A stretch of 37,500 nucleotides of DNA from Bacteroidota bacterium (GCA_016868755.1 VGFU01000001.1:1-37500), one strand, 5' to 3'; shown: positions 23,120 through 31,724, counted from the first letter of the stretch. Notes: a model not told the origin generated them from the letters alone. Numbers and translations are program-made.

Positions 23120-24132
23120 AGCAATCCAAACTTCCCGCCCTGCGCTGGTCTGTGATTTTGGGCCTCGCCTTGGTAAGCCTGGTCGTCTTTTTAGTCCTTC
23201 GCGAGTCGCAAAGCCACGACGACTTGAGTCCCGAAGCCTACGACTTTGCCGTCGCCGACACCGCGGCCATTGACCGCATTGTCCTGTGGAACCGCAGTCC
23301 CGACACCGCCTTACTCACCCGCGAGTCTGGCGTATGGCTCATTAACGGCGCCCATCCCGTGCGCCCCGACGCCATTGAGGTGCTGCTCGAAACCCTCTAC
23401 CGCGTGCGCCTTCGCGGATTTGCGCCCGACGCCGCAACGGCCAACATCCTATCGGCCATGTCGACCTACGGCACCCACGTCGACGTCTTTGCGGGCGACC
23501 AAAACCTTAAATCGTTTACCGTCGGAACCGAAACGCCCGACATGCTTGGCACCTACTTTTTGCGCGACGGATTCGGCCGTCCTGTGGCCGTGCACATTCC
23601 GGGATTCAACGGCTTCTTGAGCAGCCGATTCTTTTTGCGCGAGGACCTTTGGCGCCACCGCATCCTCTGGTCGAGCAACGAGCCCGTAACCTCCATCCAG
23701 CTGCGTTTTGCCGACTCGACTGCAGCGAGTTTTTCGCTTCGCGAGCAGGGCGGAAGCTGGACGCTCGAACAAAACGGTAAAAAATCGCCGGCCGACGGAA
23801 TGGCCGTTCAAGCCCTGCTGAAGGCCGTGGCCTCAAGCCAGTACGAGGGCGTGGTAATCCCAAGCGACCTTGCCTATGCCAAGCAAGACAGCCTTAAAGC
23901 CTTGGAGCCGCGCATTCGCGTCGACGTCCTTCGCGCCGACGGGAGCCGCAACCACCTAGAACTGTACCATGTTCCGCCCGACCCCGAGGCGATGACTGAA
24001 GACGGCACTCCGTTGGAATTCGACCCCAACCGTTTTTATGGGCTTTTAGATGACGGACGCATGGTGCTCGTTCAGCGGTTCGGTCTTCAACACCTGTTGA
24101 AAAGTTCTCGCGCATTGAGTGCCTCGAGGTAA
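23116..24132 (+). CDS. DUF4340-type membrane-anchored protein
   Basis: The 338-residue protein has one N-terminal membrane helix (about 12-30) and a large extracytoplasmic part with repeated beta-rich units such as VWLINGAHPVRPDAIEVLLETL and SWTLEQNGKKSPADGMAVQALLKAV, each a short strand pair followed by a helix. This pattern is the DUF4340 type, commonly encoded next to GldG-like auxiliary subunits of ABC transporters. It probably works with GldFG in the envelope; the mechanism is unknown. Its ATG overlaps the gldFG stop (ATGA), so translation is coupled. dnaN starts 12 nt after its TAA. Confidence 0.85.
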   Translation: MKQSKLPALRWSVILGLALVSLVVFLVLRESQSHDDLSPEAYDFAVADTAAIDRIVLWNRSPDTALLTRESGVWLINGAHPVRPDAIEVLLETLYRVRLRGFAPDAATANILSAMSTYGTHVDVFAGDQNLKSFTVGTETPDMLGTYFLRDGFGRPVAVHIPGFNGFLSSRFFLREDLWRHRILWSSNEPVTSIQLRFADSTAASFSLREQGGSWTLEQNGKKSPADGMAVQALLKAVASSQYEGVVIPSDLAYAKQDSLKALEPRIRVDVLRADGSRNHLELYHVPPDPEAMTEDGTPLEFDPNRFYGLLDDGRMVLVQRFGLQHLLKSSRALSASR

Positions 24133-24140
24133 TTACTTTG
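24133..24140 (+). promoter_or_regulatory. Possible -7 box TTACTTTG for dnaN
   Basis: TTACTTTG matches TAnnTTTG at five of six fixed bases and ends 4 nt before the dnaN ATG. A TTG lies 15 nt upstream (24115-24117), slightly closer than usual. It would give dnaN its own near-leaderless transcript in addition to readthrough from gldFG. Confidence 0.35.
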
Positions 24141-24144
24141 CAGC

Positions 24145-25266
24145 ATGAAGTTCATCGTTTCCAGCGGACACTTGCTCCGCGCCCTGCAGACCGTTTCTGG
24201 CGTTATTCAATCCAACCATACGCTCCCAATTTTGGACCATTTTCTGGTGGTCCTCGAGCCCAATAAGCTCACCCTCACCGCTTCAGATCTGGAGACCACG
24301 ATGACCACGACGCTCGACGTGTCGTCTGAAAGCAGCGCCACCGCGGCCATTCCCGCGCGAATGCTGTTGGACACGGTCAAGAGCTTTCCCGAGCAACCGC
24401 TAACGTTTACGTTCAACCCGAGCGCCCACAGCCTCGAAGTGAGCAGCGACTTTGGTAAGTACGCCATTTCGTATGTCGACGCGGCCGAATACCCCAAGGC
24501 GCCTGAGGTAGCGGCCACCGTGACGGTAGAGCTCCCCGCGCACGTGCTGGGTACGGCAATCGGAAAAACACTTTTTGCCGCCGGCAACGACGACCTTCGC
24601 CCGGTAATGAGCGGCGTATTTTTTCAGCTGACTCCCGAAAGCCTGACGTTTGTGGCCACCGACGCCCACAAGCTCGTGCGCTACCGACGCAGCAACTTCG
24701 CGGCCCCCCAAACCGCCGAATTCATCATGCCCAAAAAGCCATTGAATTTGCTGAAGGCCACCCTGGGGAGCAACGACGACCTCGTCGAAATTCGCTACAC
24801 CGAGCAAAATGCGCAGTTTACCTACGACGGCGTCACGCTTGTTTGCCGACTTATTGACGGCAAATACCCCAACTTCGAGGGCGTAATCCCCAAGAACAAC
24901 CCGAACCGCATGACGGTCGACCGCGGCGCCTTCACCGGAAGCGTGAAGCGCGTGAGCCTGTTCGCAAATAAGACCACCCACCAGATTCGCCTTAAAATGG
25001 CGGGCAACGAACTTTTCATCAGTGCTGAAGACCCCGATTTTGCCAACAAGGCCCACGAGCGCCTCGCGTGCAGCTACGAAGGCGGCGATCTTGAAATCGG
25101 ATTCAACAGCCGGTTTATCGTCGAGATGCTCGGCAACGTCGACAGCTCGTCGGTGGTTTGGGAGTTTTCGGCGCCCAACCGCGCCGGCCTCTTGTTCCCC
25201 GATCGACCGGGCGAAGACGGCGAAGACCTGCTCATGCTGGTCATGCCGGTGATGCTGAATTCCTAA
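24145..25266 (+). CDS. dnaN: DNA polymerase III sliding clamp (beta subunit)
   Basis: DnaN forms the dimeric ring that tethers the replicative polymerase. The 373-residue protein has the family length, starting MKFIVSSGHLLRALQTVSGVI and containing TLPILDHFLV, the domain 2 segment DDLRPVMSGVFFQ, FVATDAHKLVRYRR, and the C-terminal LMLVMPVMLNS, which corresponds to the peptide-binding end (VMPMRL type). There is no dnaA beside it; in this phylum dnaN often sits after gldG/DUF4340 rather than at the origin. A metallophosphatase follows at 10 nt. Confidence 0.97.
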   Translation: MKFIVSSGHLLRALQTVSGVIQSNHTLPILDHFLVVLEPNKLTLTASDLETTMTTTLDVSSESSATAAIPARMLLDTVKSFPEQPLTFTFNPSAHSLEVSSDFGKYAISYVDAAEYPKAPEVAATVTVELPAHVLGTAIGKTLFAAGNDDLRPVMSGVFFQLTPESLTFVATDAHKLVRYRRSNFAAPQTAEFIMPKKPLNLLKATLGSNDDLVEIRYTEQNAQFTYDGVTLVCRLIDGKYPNFEGVIPKNNPNRMTVDRGAFTGSVKRVSLFANKTTHQIRLKMAGNELFISAEDPDFANKAHERLACSYEGGDLEIGFNSRFIVEMLGNVDSSSVVWEFSAPNRAGLLFPDRPGEDGEDLLMLVMPVMLNS

Positions 25267-25276
25267 AACGTTTGCC

Positions 25277-25921
25277 GTGAACCTTTTGGTCGTTGCCGAC
25301 GTGCACGGGTGTTCCAAAACCCTGAAGACGTTGGTGCGCGAGCGGTGGAATCCCCACGACGAGTTCCTCATTTTTGTTGGCGACCTCGTCAACAAGGGGC
25401 CCAAATCGGCTAAGGTGATTGAGTACGTGCGCGGACTTCAAACGGAGTACCCCTACAGCGTGTTTGTCGTGCGCGGAAACCACGAACAGCTCCTGGTCGA
25501 TGCCTTCGACGAAGCCGCACCCAAGCTCGGGTTTTACGACAAGTTCAAGAAGGACCTGCTAAAGCGCGGAATTCCGCTCAAAAAAACCATTGAATGGATG
25601 CGGCGCCTGCCGCTGAAGTGGGAAAACCGGTACGTGCTGGTCACCCACGCCGGGGTGGCCCTGCACGCCCGCGACCCGTTTGTCGCCGGCAATCTTCGGT
25701 CCGTGCTCCACAACCGATCTGCCCTCAAAAACGTCGGAAAGCTGCAGCTCTTTGGCCACGTGATTCAAGAATCGGGAATTCCGCGCTTTTACCCTTCGGC
25801 CAACGCTTGGGGTCTGGACACCGGATGCTGGCGCGGCGGCGGACTTCACGCGGTGCGCCTCACTCGGACCGGAGAAATTTTAGAATTCCTTCGCGAACCG
25901 ACCCACAGTTCCGACCTTTGA
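25277..25921 (+). CDS. Metallophosphatase of the PPP/ApaH-like type
   Basis: The 214-residue protein has the full metallophosphoesterase motif set: ADVHG (Asp8, His10), VGDLVNKGPKS (34-44), RGNHE (66-70), THAG and FGHV. The order and spacing match PPP-type phosphatases, which in bacteria include Ser/Thr protein phosphatases and diadenosine tetraphosphatases; the substrate cannot be assigned. It is short and lacks extra domains. GTG at 25277 is the start, giving MNLLVVADVHG directly. It sits 10 nt after dnaN. A GACCTTTG sequence within its last codons (25913-25920) might serve pruA. Confidence 0.87.
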   Translation: MNLLVVADVHGCSKTLKTLVRERWNPHDEFLIFVGDLVNKGPKSAKVIEYVRGLQTEYPYSVFVVRGNHEQLLVDAFDEAAPKLGFYDKFKKDLLKRGIPLKKTIEWMRRLPLKWENRYVLVTHAGVALHARDPFVAGNLRSVLHNRSALKNVGKLQLFGHVIQESGIPRFYPSANAWGLDTGCWRGGGLHAVRLTRTGEILEFLREPTHSSDL

Positions 25922-25964
25922 CCTGAATTAACGCCGTCCGCGGCTGCACAACCCAATTTTAGCC

Positions 25965-27590
25965 ATGCCCAACGCCTTGTTTTCTGTTCCCCAAGCGGTA
26001 AATGAACCCGTTTACAGCTACGCCCCAGGTACCCCGGAGCGCGAGCGCCTTCTGAGCACCTACGAGCGCATGCTGGGCGAGCGCATCGATATTCCCATGT
26101 TCATTGGCGGCCGCGAAGTGCGCACCGGCGAACTCCGCGACTGCCGTCCGCCGCACGATCACCAACGCGTGATCGGCCAGTACCACTGGGGCAGCGCCAT
26201 TCATGTGCAGCAAGCCGTCGATGCCGCCTTAGCCGCCCACGCCACCTGGTCATCGATGCCCTGGTTTGAGCGCGCCGGAATCTTTTTGCGCGCCGCCGAC
26301 CTCGTAAGCGGCCCCTACCGCGCCACGATCAATGCGGCGACGATGCTGGCCCAGTCCAAGACGGTGCACCAAGCTGAAATCGATGCCGCCTGCGAATTCG
26401 CTGACTTCTTGCGCTTTAACGTGCAGTTCATGACCGAGATCTACGCCCAGCAGCCGCAGAGCTCACCTGGGGTGTGGAACCGCATGGAGTACCGCGCCCT
26501 CGAAGGATTCATTTTGGCAATCACCCCATTTAACTTCACGGCCATCGCCGGAAACTTGCCGTCGGCCCCGGCCTTAATGGGCAACGTCGCGGTGTGGAAG
26601 CCCGCCGACACCCAGATTTACTCGGCGTGGGTGATCATGGAAATCTTTCGCAAAGCGGGGCTCCCTGACGGCGTAATCAACTTGGTGTACGCCGACGGTC
26701 CTGCCGTGGGCGACGTGGTCTTTAAGCACCCCGACTTTGCCGGACTGCACTTCACCGGGTCGACGGGCGTATTCAAGCACCTCTGGAACGAGATCGGAAC
26801 CAACATCGACCGCTACAAAGCCTACCCCCGCATTGTGGGCGAGACCGGAGGTAAGGACTTTGTCCTCGCCCACCCCTCGGCCGACGCACTTGAAGTGGCC
26901 ACGTCACTCAGCCGCGGTGCCTTTGAATTCCAAGGTCAAAAGTGCTCAGCTGCTTCGCGCGCCTACGTTCCGGCTAGCCTGTGGCCCGCCGTTAAGGCCA
27001 AGCTCGTCGAAGACGTCAAGAGCTTCAAGATGGGCAGCCCCGGCGACCCCGCTAATTTTATTACCGCAGTCATTGACGAGCGTTCGTTCGACAAAACCGT
27101 CTCCTTCATCGACTACGCCAAGGGCCGCGAGGACGTTGAACTGCTCGTCGGCGGCGGCCACAACAAGTCCAAAGGCTACTTCATAGAACCCACGGTAGTG
27201 GTGACCACCAATCCGCACTTCCGCACCATGTGCGAAGAAATCTTCGGGCCGTTCTTGACCATCTTCGTATACGAGGACGCGGCGTGGAGCGACACCCTCG
27301 ACCTAGTCAACCGCACGTCGGAATACGCGCTGACCGGGGCTGTTTTTGCACGCGACCGATACGCTGTTGACGAAGCCACCCGCCGCCTTGCCTTTGCCGC
27401 CGGCAACTTCTACATTAACGACAAGCCAACCGGAGCAGTAGTGGGCCAGCAGCCCTTTGGCGGAGCGCGCGGATCGGGAACCAACGACAAGGCGGGTTCG
27501 GTCCTGAACCTGCTTCGCTGGGTTTCGCCGCGCACGATCAAGGAAACCTTGGTTCCCCCGACCGACTACCGCTACCCGTTTTTGGGGTAA
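25965..27590 (+). CDS. pruA: 1-pyrroline-5-carboxylate dehydrogenase
   Basis: PruA oxidises glutamate-gamma-semialdehyde to glutamate with NAD, the second step of proline catabolism. The 541-residue protein is of the length usual for stand-alone Bacteroidota and eukaryotic-type enzymes. Visible motifs are ITPFNFTAIAGNLPSAPALMGN (cofactor binding), FTGSTGVFKHLW, Glu293 in ETGGKDF, catalytic Cys327 in FQGQKCSAASRAYV, EIFGPFLTIFVY and the C-terminal QQPFGGARGSGTNDKAG. The partner proline dehydrogenase is not in the window. The ATG at 25965 follows a 43-nt gap. The gene ends directly against a heptamer repeat array. Confidence 0.96.
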   Translation: MPNALFSVPQAVNEPVYSYAPGTPERERLLSTYERMLGERIDIPMFIGGREVRTGELRDCRPPHDHQRVIGQYHWGSAIHVQQAVDAALAAHATWSSMPWFERAGIFLRAADLVSGPYRATINAATMLAQSKTVHQAEIDAACEFADFLRFNVQFMTEIYAQQPQSSPGVWNRMEYRALEGFILAITPFNFTAIAGNLPSAPALMGNVAVWKPADTQIYSAWVIMEIFRKAGLPDGVINLVYADGPAVGDVVFKHPDFAGLHFTGSTGVFKHLWNEIGTNIDRYKAYPRIVGETGGKDFVLAHPSADALEVATSLSRGAFEFQGQKCSAASRAYVPASLWPAVKAKLVEDVKSFKMGSPGDPANFITAVIDERSFDKTVSFIDYAKGREDVELLVGGGHNKSKGYFIEPTVVVTTNPHFRTMCEEIFGPFLTIFVYEDAAWSDTLDLVNRTSEYALTGAVFARDRYAVDEATRRLAFAAGNFYINDKPTGAVVGQQPFGGARGSGTNDKAGSVLNLLRWVSPRTIKETLVPPTDYRYPFLG

Positions 27591-27660
27591 CTGGCTGCTG
27601 GTTACTGGCTGCTGGTTACTGGCAACTAGTTACTAACAACAAGAAACAAGAAACTTGATT
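27591..27660 (+). repeat. Degenerate 7-bp tandem repeat array (10 units)
   Basis: Immediately after the pruA stop codon the sequence divides into ten consecutive 7-mers: CTGGCTG, CTGGTTA, CTGGCTG, CTGGTTA, CTGGCAA, CTAGTTA, CTAACAA, CAAGAAA, CAAGAAA, CTTGATT. The first four form an exact 14-bp duplication. The array fills the whole convergent gap and its last two bases belong to the rsmG stop codon. The unit CTAGTTA also occurs at 15316-15322. No T-run hairpin terminator is visible here. Confidence 0.8.
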
Positions 27661-28255
27661 AGGCCGGTAGCTCCACGATGACCTTGGTCTCGTAGAATTC
27701 CCCAGGAAGCCACTGCGGCAAGGGGTGAATTCGGTGGCGGATACCGCGTAATTCTTCGCTGAGGTCTCCACCTTTGAGGGCGTAGAGCGCCGTGTTGGGC
27801 TTAGACGACCAGTGGCCTTTCATCCAGTGCTTGAGGTCGGCTGCAGGTGCCACGGCGCGGGTCACGGCGAGGTCAAACGGACCCTTAACGGACTCCATTC
27901 GGCCCCATACTGCGCGCACATTGGTCAATTCCAACGCGTCGGCCACCGCCTGCACCACCTTGATTTTTTTGGCAATCGAATCCACGAGCACCCATTCCAC
28001 CTCGGGAAAGGCGATGGCCAATGGAATGCCCGGAAAACCTCCGCCGGTACCGATGTCGGCTACGCGAAGCCCGGGAGCCAACGGGAGCACGTACCCCAGT
28101 ACGAGGGAATGCGCGATGTGGCGCTCCCATAAGTTGTCAAGATCTTTGCGAGACACCACATTGATCTGGGCGTTCCATTCGCGGTACAGCTCAGGCAGGG
28201 CAGCGAGCTTGCGCGGTGCTTCCTCACGTAAAAACGGAAAAAGGTCTAAGTCCAT
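27659..28255 (-). CDS. rsmG: 16S rRNA (guanine527-N7)-methyltransferase
   Basis: RsmG methylates G527 of 16S rRNA using SAM. The 198-residue protein has NVVSRKD and WERHIAHSL near the N-terminus, the SAM-binding VADIGTGGGFPGIPLAIAFP, VDSIAKKIKVVQ, and VTRAVAP, all family landmarks. The frame is open for 55 codons upstream, inside the glycosyltransferase; the ATG at 28255 (MDLDLFPFL) is chosen from the usual family length and its one-base overlap with the upstream stop (TGATG). The stop lies in the edge of the heptamer repeat array. Confidence 0.95.
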   Translation of the reverse strand: MDLDLFPFLREEAPRKLAALPELYREWNAQINVVSRKDLDNLWERHIAHSLVLGYVLPLAPGLRVADIGTGGGFPGIPLAIAFPEVEWVLVDSIAKKIKVVQAVADALELTNVRAVWGRMESVKGPFDLAVTRAVAPAADLKHWMKGHWSSKPNTALYALKGGDLSEELRGIRHRIHPLPQWLPGEFYETKVIVELPA

Positions 28256-29439
28256 CAGCCCTTCCAGAAGGGTTTGCTCATGGGATCGCGCTGCGGAATT
28301 CGGCGGCGAATCGCGTCCCAACGCACCCAGAAGGGCATGCGAAGCGCGTCGGTCCAGTGCCCAAATCGCGCGGCATGAACCACCAGCAGACTGCCCACCA
28401 CCGCGTGGAGGAGCAGCCAACTTCCGGCCGCAAAAAACGCTTGGTCGCGGTAAAAATCTCGAAGCGGATTAAGGCCTTCGGCCTGAACCAACCACAGGTG
28501 CCCCCCGAGGCCCAGCGCCGCAACAAGCCCAGCGAGGTCGCTGATCCAAAGTCCCGCAAACCCCAGCATCAACGCCGTCTGTTCGCCCGATGGACGAACC
28601 TCGCGCAGCTTGGGGTCGCGCTGAATTCCGCCACGGCGCGTGACCACTGCATGGTCCACCAGTTCAATTCGACCCTTTTGCTTAAGAACGGCAAGGAGCA
28701 ATTCGCCTTCGCCGCCGTCTACGTGCATACTGTCTTGAAATCCCTTGAGCTCCATGAAATCGGTGGTGCGAAACGCCAAATTCACGGGAATTACCGAAGT
28801 AGGAAGTCCGCCCATATTCTGGCGCATCCAGGCCCACAGTTGACCCGCGTGCATCGGAACGCGCGTCACCGGCTTGCCGTCCAGCACCTGCACCGGCCCC
28901 CAAACGCCAGCTACTGCGCGGTCCTCGAGCGGACGGCACAGCGCACCCATCCAGCCGGCGAGATCCGAGGGAGGAATTGTTGCCGCGTCGACCCAAATCG
29001 CATTTGTACGCTTAGTAGCCTTAATACCCAGGGTCATGGCCAACTTGCGCGTGCGCCAAAACCTATCGCTATGAGGAACCGTTACCACAACCAGCCACTG
29101 GTACTTAAGGCGAAGCTGCTCCACGCGATGAGCCGTATCGTCCTCACTTTGATTATCAACAACGACTAATTCCACCACTTGGGTGAGTCCGCTCGCGGCA
29201 AAAGCCTCAATCCATTCTTCAAAGCGGCCCGCGGCGTTGCGGCCTACCACCATCAATGCTGTATCGCGAAGTGCTTTCACTGGCGCTCCCTCAATATGGG
29301 GTTTGAGCGACCAAATTCCGCGCGAGGCAAATGCCACCAACCCTAACGCACTTAACGAAGCAAGTGCCGAGCCAACCCATAAGGCCGAAGCTATTGGACT
29401 GGTTAACCAGGGAATTACTGTTTCAAACCACGCATTCAT
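28255..29439 (-). CDS. Membrane-associated family 2 glycosyltransferase
   Basis: The 394-residue protein has an N-terminal membrane segment (about 15-42), a GT-A nucleotide-sugar region with ALMVVGRNAAGRFEEWI, ELVVVDNQSEDDTAHRV and NAIWVDAATIPP, an acceptor-side MELKGFQDSMHVDGGEGEL, and at least two C-terminal membrane helices (about 300-370). The usual DxD is seen only as VDA, so the metal site may be altered. It probably adds a sugar to a lipid or surface polymer; donor and acceptor are unknown. The ATG at 29439 is chosen after a TACTTTTG box; the frame is open 23 codons further upstream into the tgt promoter. rsmG is coupled downstream. Confidence 0.85.
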   Translation of the reverse strand: MNAWFETVIPWLTSPIASALWVGSALASLSALGLVAFASRGIWSLKPHIEGAPVKALRDTALMVVGRNAAGRFEEWIEAFAASGLTQVVELVVVDNQSEDDTAHRVEQLRLKYQWLVVVTVPHSDRFWRTRKLAMTLGIKATKRTNAIWVDAATIPPSDLAGWMGALCRPLEDRAVAGVWGPVQVLDGKPVTRVPMHAGQLWAWMRQNMGGLPTSVIPVNLAFRTTDFMELKGFQDSMHVDGGEGELLLAVLKQKGRIELVDHAVVTRRGGIQRDPKLREVRPSGEQTALMLGFAGLWISDLAGLVAALGLGGHLWLVQAEGLNPLRDFYRDQAFFAAGSWLLLHAVVGSLLVVHAARFGHWTDALRMPFWVRWDAIRRRIPQRDPMSKPFWKG

Positions 29440-29447
29440 AATGGAGG

Positions 29448-29455
29448 CAAAAGTA
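29448..29455 (-). promoter_or_regulatory. -7 promoter box TACTTTTG for the glycosyltransferase gene
   Basis: The minus strand reads TACTTTTG, a full TAnnTTTG match, ending 8 nt before the ATG at 29439. It lies back-to-back with the tgt box at 29474-29481. Confidence 0.5.
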
Positions 29456-29473
29456 GTCCAAGAACCCAAGCCG

Positions 29474-29481
29474 TACCTTTG
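29474..29481 (+). promoter_or_regulatory. -7 promoter box TACCTTTG for tgt
   Basis: TACCTTTG is a full consensus match ending 4 nt before the GTG start of tgt, implying a leaderless or nearly leaderless mRNA. No -33 TTG is at the expected distance. Confidence 0.55.
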
Positions 29482-29485
29482 CCGC

Positions 29486-30616
29486 GTGCAATTCGAAATC
29501 CAAGCCAAAGACCCCCATTCTGCCGCACGGGCAGGCGCCCTTCATACGGCACACGGCGTGGTTCCGACGCCCATTTTTATGCCCGTGGGCACCCAGGGGA
29601 CCGTCAAGGCCGTGGGGCCCGATTTGCTGGAGCATGACGTTCGCGCGCATTTGGTGCTGGGCAACACCTACCACCTTTACCTGAGGCCGGGCACTGAGGT
29701 GCTGGAGCAGGCGGGCGGGCTGCACGGCTTCACCACCTGGAGCGGGCCGATGCTGACCGACAGCGGAGGATTCCAGGTATACAGCCTAGAGGATCGACGC
29801 AAAATCCGCGAAGAAGGCGTGAAATTTCAATCGCACATCGACGGCAGCACCCACCTCTTCTCCCCCGAATCGGTCATGGACGTGCAGCGGAGCATTGGCG
29901 CCGACATCGCCATGGCTTTTGACGAATGCACCTCGTACCCCATCGAAAAAAAGTACGCCCGCGAGGCCATGGAGCGCACGCACCGATGGCTGGACCGATG
30001 CCTCGTTCGGTGGAACGCCACCGAGCCCAAATACGGCTTTGAGCAGGCGCTTTTTCCAATCGTGCAGGGTTCGACGTTTTCAGACCTTCGCGCGGAATCT
30101 GCCGAATTCGTGGCGGCCAAAAACGCCTGGGGCAACGCCATTGGCGGCTTGAGCGTGGGCGAACCCCACGACGAGATGTACGCCATGACCGCCGAGGTTT
30201 GCGCCATTCTTCCGGCCGACCGTCCGCGCTACCTCATGGGCGTCGGCACCCCCGCCAACATTCTGGAGTCCATTGCGTTGGGCGTAGACATGTTTGACTG
30301 CGTTATGCCCACCCGAAACGGGCGGAACGGCCAAATCTTCACCCGCCAAGGCACGGTAAACCTGCGCAACGCCAAATGGGCGCGCGATTTTAGTCCGCTG
30401 GACCCCGACGGCGACTCCGCCGTAGACGCGCGCTACACCAAGGCCTACGTGCACCATTTGTTCCGCGCCGACGAAGCCCTCGGTCGCCAAATTGCCTCGC
30501 AGCACAATTTGCGCTTTTACCTGGCGTTGGTCGAAGAGGCCCGCGCGCGGATTGCCAACGGGAGCTTTCGCAGCTGGAAGGACGCCCTGGTCCCCAAGCT
30601 CACGCAGCGCCTGTAG
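29486..30616 (+). CDS. tgt: tRNA-guanine transglycosylase (queuine/preQ1 type)
   Basis: Tgt exchanges guanine 34 of certain tRNAs for a queuosine precursor. The 376-residue protein has IFMPVGTQGTVKAV, the catalytic Asp region LTDSGGFQVYSL, AFDECTSYP, GGLSVGEPHDEMY, YLMGVGTP and the second catalytic Asp in FDCVMPTRNGRNGQIFT. The zinc site is unusual: where the family normally has CxCxxC before a YSRAYLHHL-like stretch, this protein has DPDGDSAVDARYTKAYVHHL, with Gly, Ser and Asp replacing the three cysteines. The GTG at 29486 is chosen because it gives the family N-terminus VQFEIQAKDPHSAARAG and follows the promoter box directly. An LptF/G permease gene follows at 16 nt. Confidence 0.95.
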   Translation: MQFEIQAKDPHSAARAGALHTAHGVVPTPIFMPVGTQGTVKAVGPDLLEHDVRAHLVLGNTYHLYLRPGTEVLEQAGGLHGFTTWSGPMLTDSGGFQVYSLEDRRKIREEGVKFQSHIDGSTHLFSPESVMDVQRSIGADIAMAFDECTSYPIEKKYAREAMERTHRWLDRCLVRWNATEPKYGFEQALFPIVQGSTFSDLRAESAEFVAAKNAWGNAIGGLSVGEPHDEMYAMTAEVCAILPADRPRYLMGVGTPANILESIALGVDMFDCVMPTRNGRNGQIFTRQGTVNLRNAKWARDFSPLDPDGDSAVDARYTKAYVHHLFRADEALGRQIASQHNLRFYLALVEEARARIANGSFRSWKDALVPKLTQRL

Positions 30617-30632
30617 CCCTTAGCCCGATTTC

Positions 30633-31724
30633 ATGACCCGCATGTTCCTTCGCATCGATCGCTACCTGCTCGGGCAATTTTTGGGAACCTTTGCCCTGTT
30701 CATGTCCCTGATCATGGCGATTGCGGTGGTCTTCGACATTTCCCAAAAAATTGACAACTTTCTAAACCAGGGCATCACCGTAGGTTTTGCGCTGCAGCAC
30801 TACTACGGTCACTTTTTGCTGTACTACGGCTCGACCTTCAGCGCCTTGATTTTGTTTCTATCGACCGTGTTTACCACGGCCCGGCTGGCCAACCGCTCGG
30901 AACTCATGGCCGTTCTCGCCGGAGGCATGCCGTTTCGCCGGTTGATGCGCCCGGCCCTTGCAAGTGCGGGCGTCGTCTTTCTCATCATGATGCTGCTCGC
31001 GCACTTTGTGGTTCCGCACAGCAACATCGCGCGCCTTGAATTCGAAGACCGCTACGTGCAAGACGTCGCGCCGAAGCGCCCCATTAACATTCACCGCCAA
31101 ATATTGCCGGGTCACTACATCTACCTCGAAACCTGGAGCCCTGAACGCCAAGCCGGCTACCACTTTAGCTACGAAGTCTTTGACGGCAGCCGACTGGTGA
31201 GCAAGCTGCGCGGCGACTACCTGCGCTACGACAGCATTGCCCAGACGTGGAAGCTCGACAACTGGAACCGCCGTCAGTTCAACGCCCGCGGCATCAGCCG
31301 AGTAGCGCAAGGGCGCACGCTCGATTCCAACTTTGCCTTCAAGCCCGCATTGCTCAACCCCGACCAGCGGCGCACCGAAACCATGACGTCGCCGCAGCTG
31401 CGTCGTTTTTTGGCCCAAGAACGTCTCAGCGGTTCTGAAGCCGTGGTTTGGCACGAAGCCGAATGGTACCGCCGCACTGCCTACCCCTTCTCGATGTTCA
31501 TCTTGGTTGTCATGGGATTTGCCCTTTCGTCGGCCAAACGCCGCGGGGGCCTTGGCGCGCCCATTGCCCTCGGCCTGCTGTTTGTCGTCATCTACATCTT
31601 TTTCATGCAGCTCGGCAGCATCAGCATGATGGCCCTCAACGTGCCCCCATTTTGGGCGGTCTGGCTCCCCAACCTACTTTTTGGCGGAATCACCACCTAC
31701 CTCTACCTCAAAGCACCGAAATAA
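30633..31724 (+). CDS. LptF/LptG-family lipopolysaccharide export permease
   Basis: LptF and LptG are the inner-membrane permease subunits that, with LptB, extract lipopolysaccharide for transport to the outer membrane. The 363-residue protein has the YjgP/YjgQ layout: IDRYLLGQFLGTFALFMSLIMAIAVVFDI as first helix, ALILFLSTVFTTARLANRSELMAVLAGG with the second and third helices, a periplasmic beta domain (about 130-270), and three C-terminal helices starting TAYPFSMFILVVMGFALSSAKRRGG. Which of the two subunits it represents is not clear from sequence; Bacteroidota often place this gene after tgt, where it is named LptG. Confidence 0.92.
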   Translation: MTRMFLRIDRYLLGQFLGTFALFMSLIMAIAVVFDISQKIDNFLNQGITVGFALQHYYGHFLLYYGSTFSALILFLSTVFTTARLANRSELMAVLAGGMPFRRLMRPALASAGVVFLIMMLLAHFVVPHSNIARLEFEDRYVQDVAPKRPINIHRQILPGHYIYLETWSPERQAGYHFSYEVFDGSRLVSKLRGDYLRYDSIAQTWKLDNWNRRQFNARGISRVAQGRTLDSNFAFKPALLNPDQRRTETMTSPQLRRFLAQERLSGSEAVVWHEAEWYRRTAYPFSMFILVVMGFALSSAKRRGGLGAPIALGLLFVVIYIFFMQLGSISMMALNVPPFWAVWLPNLLFGGITTYLYLKAPK

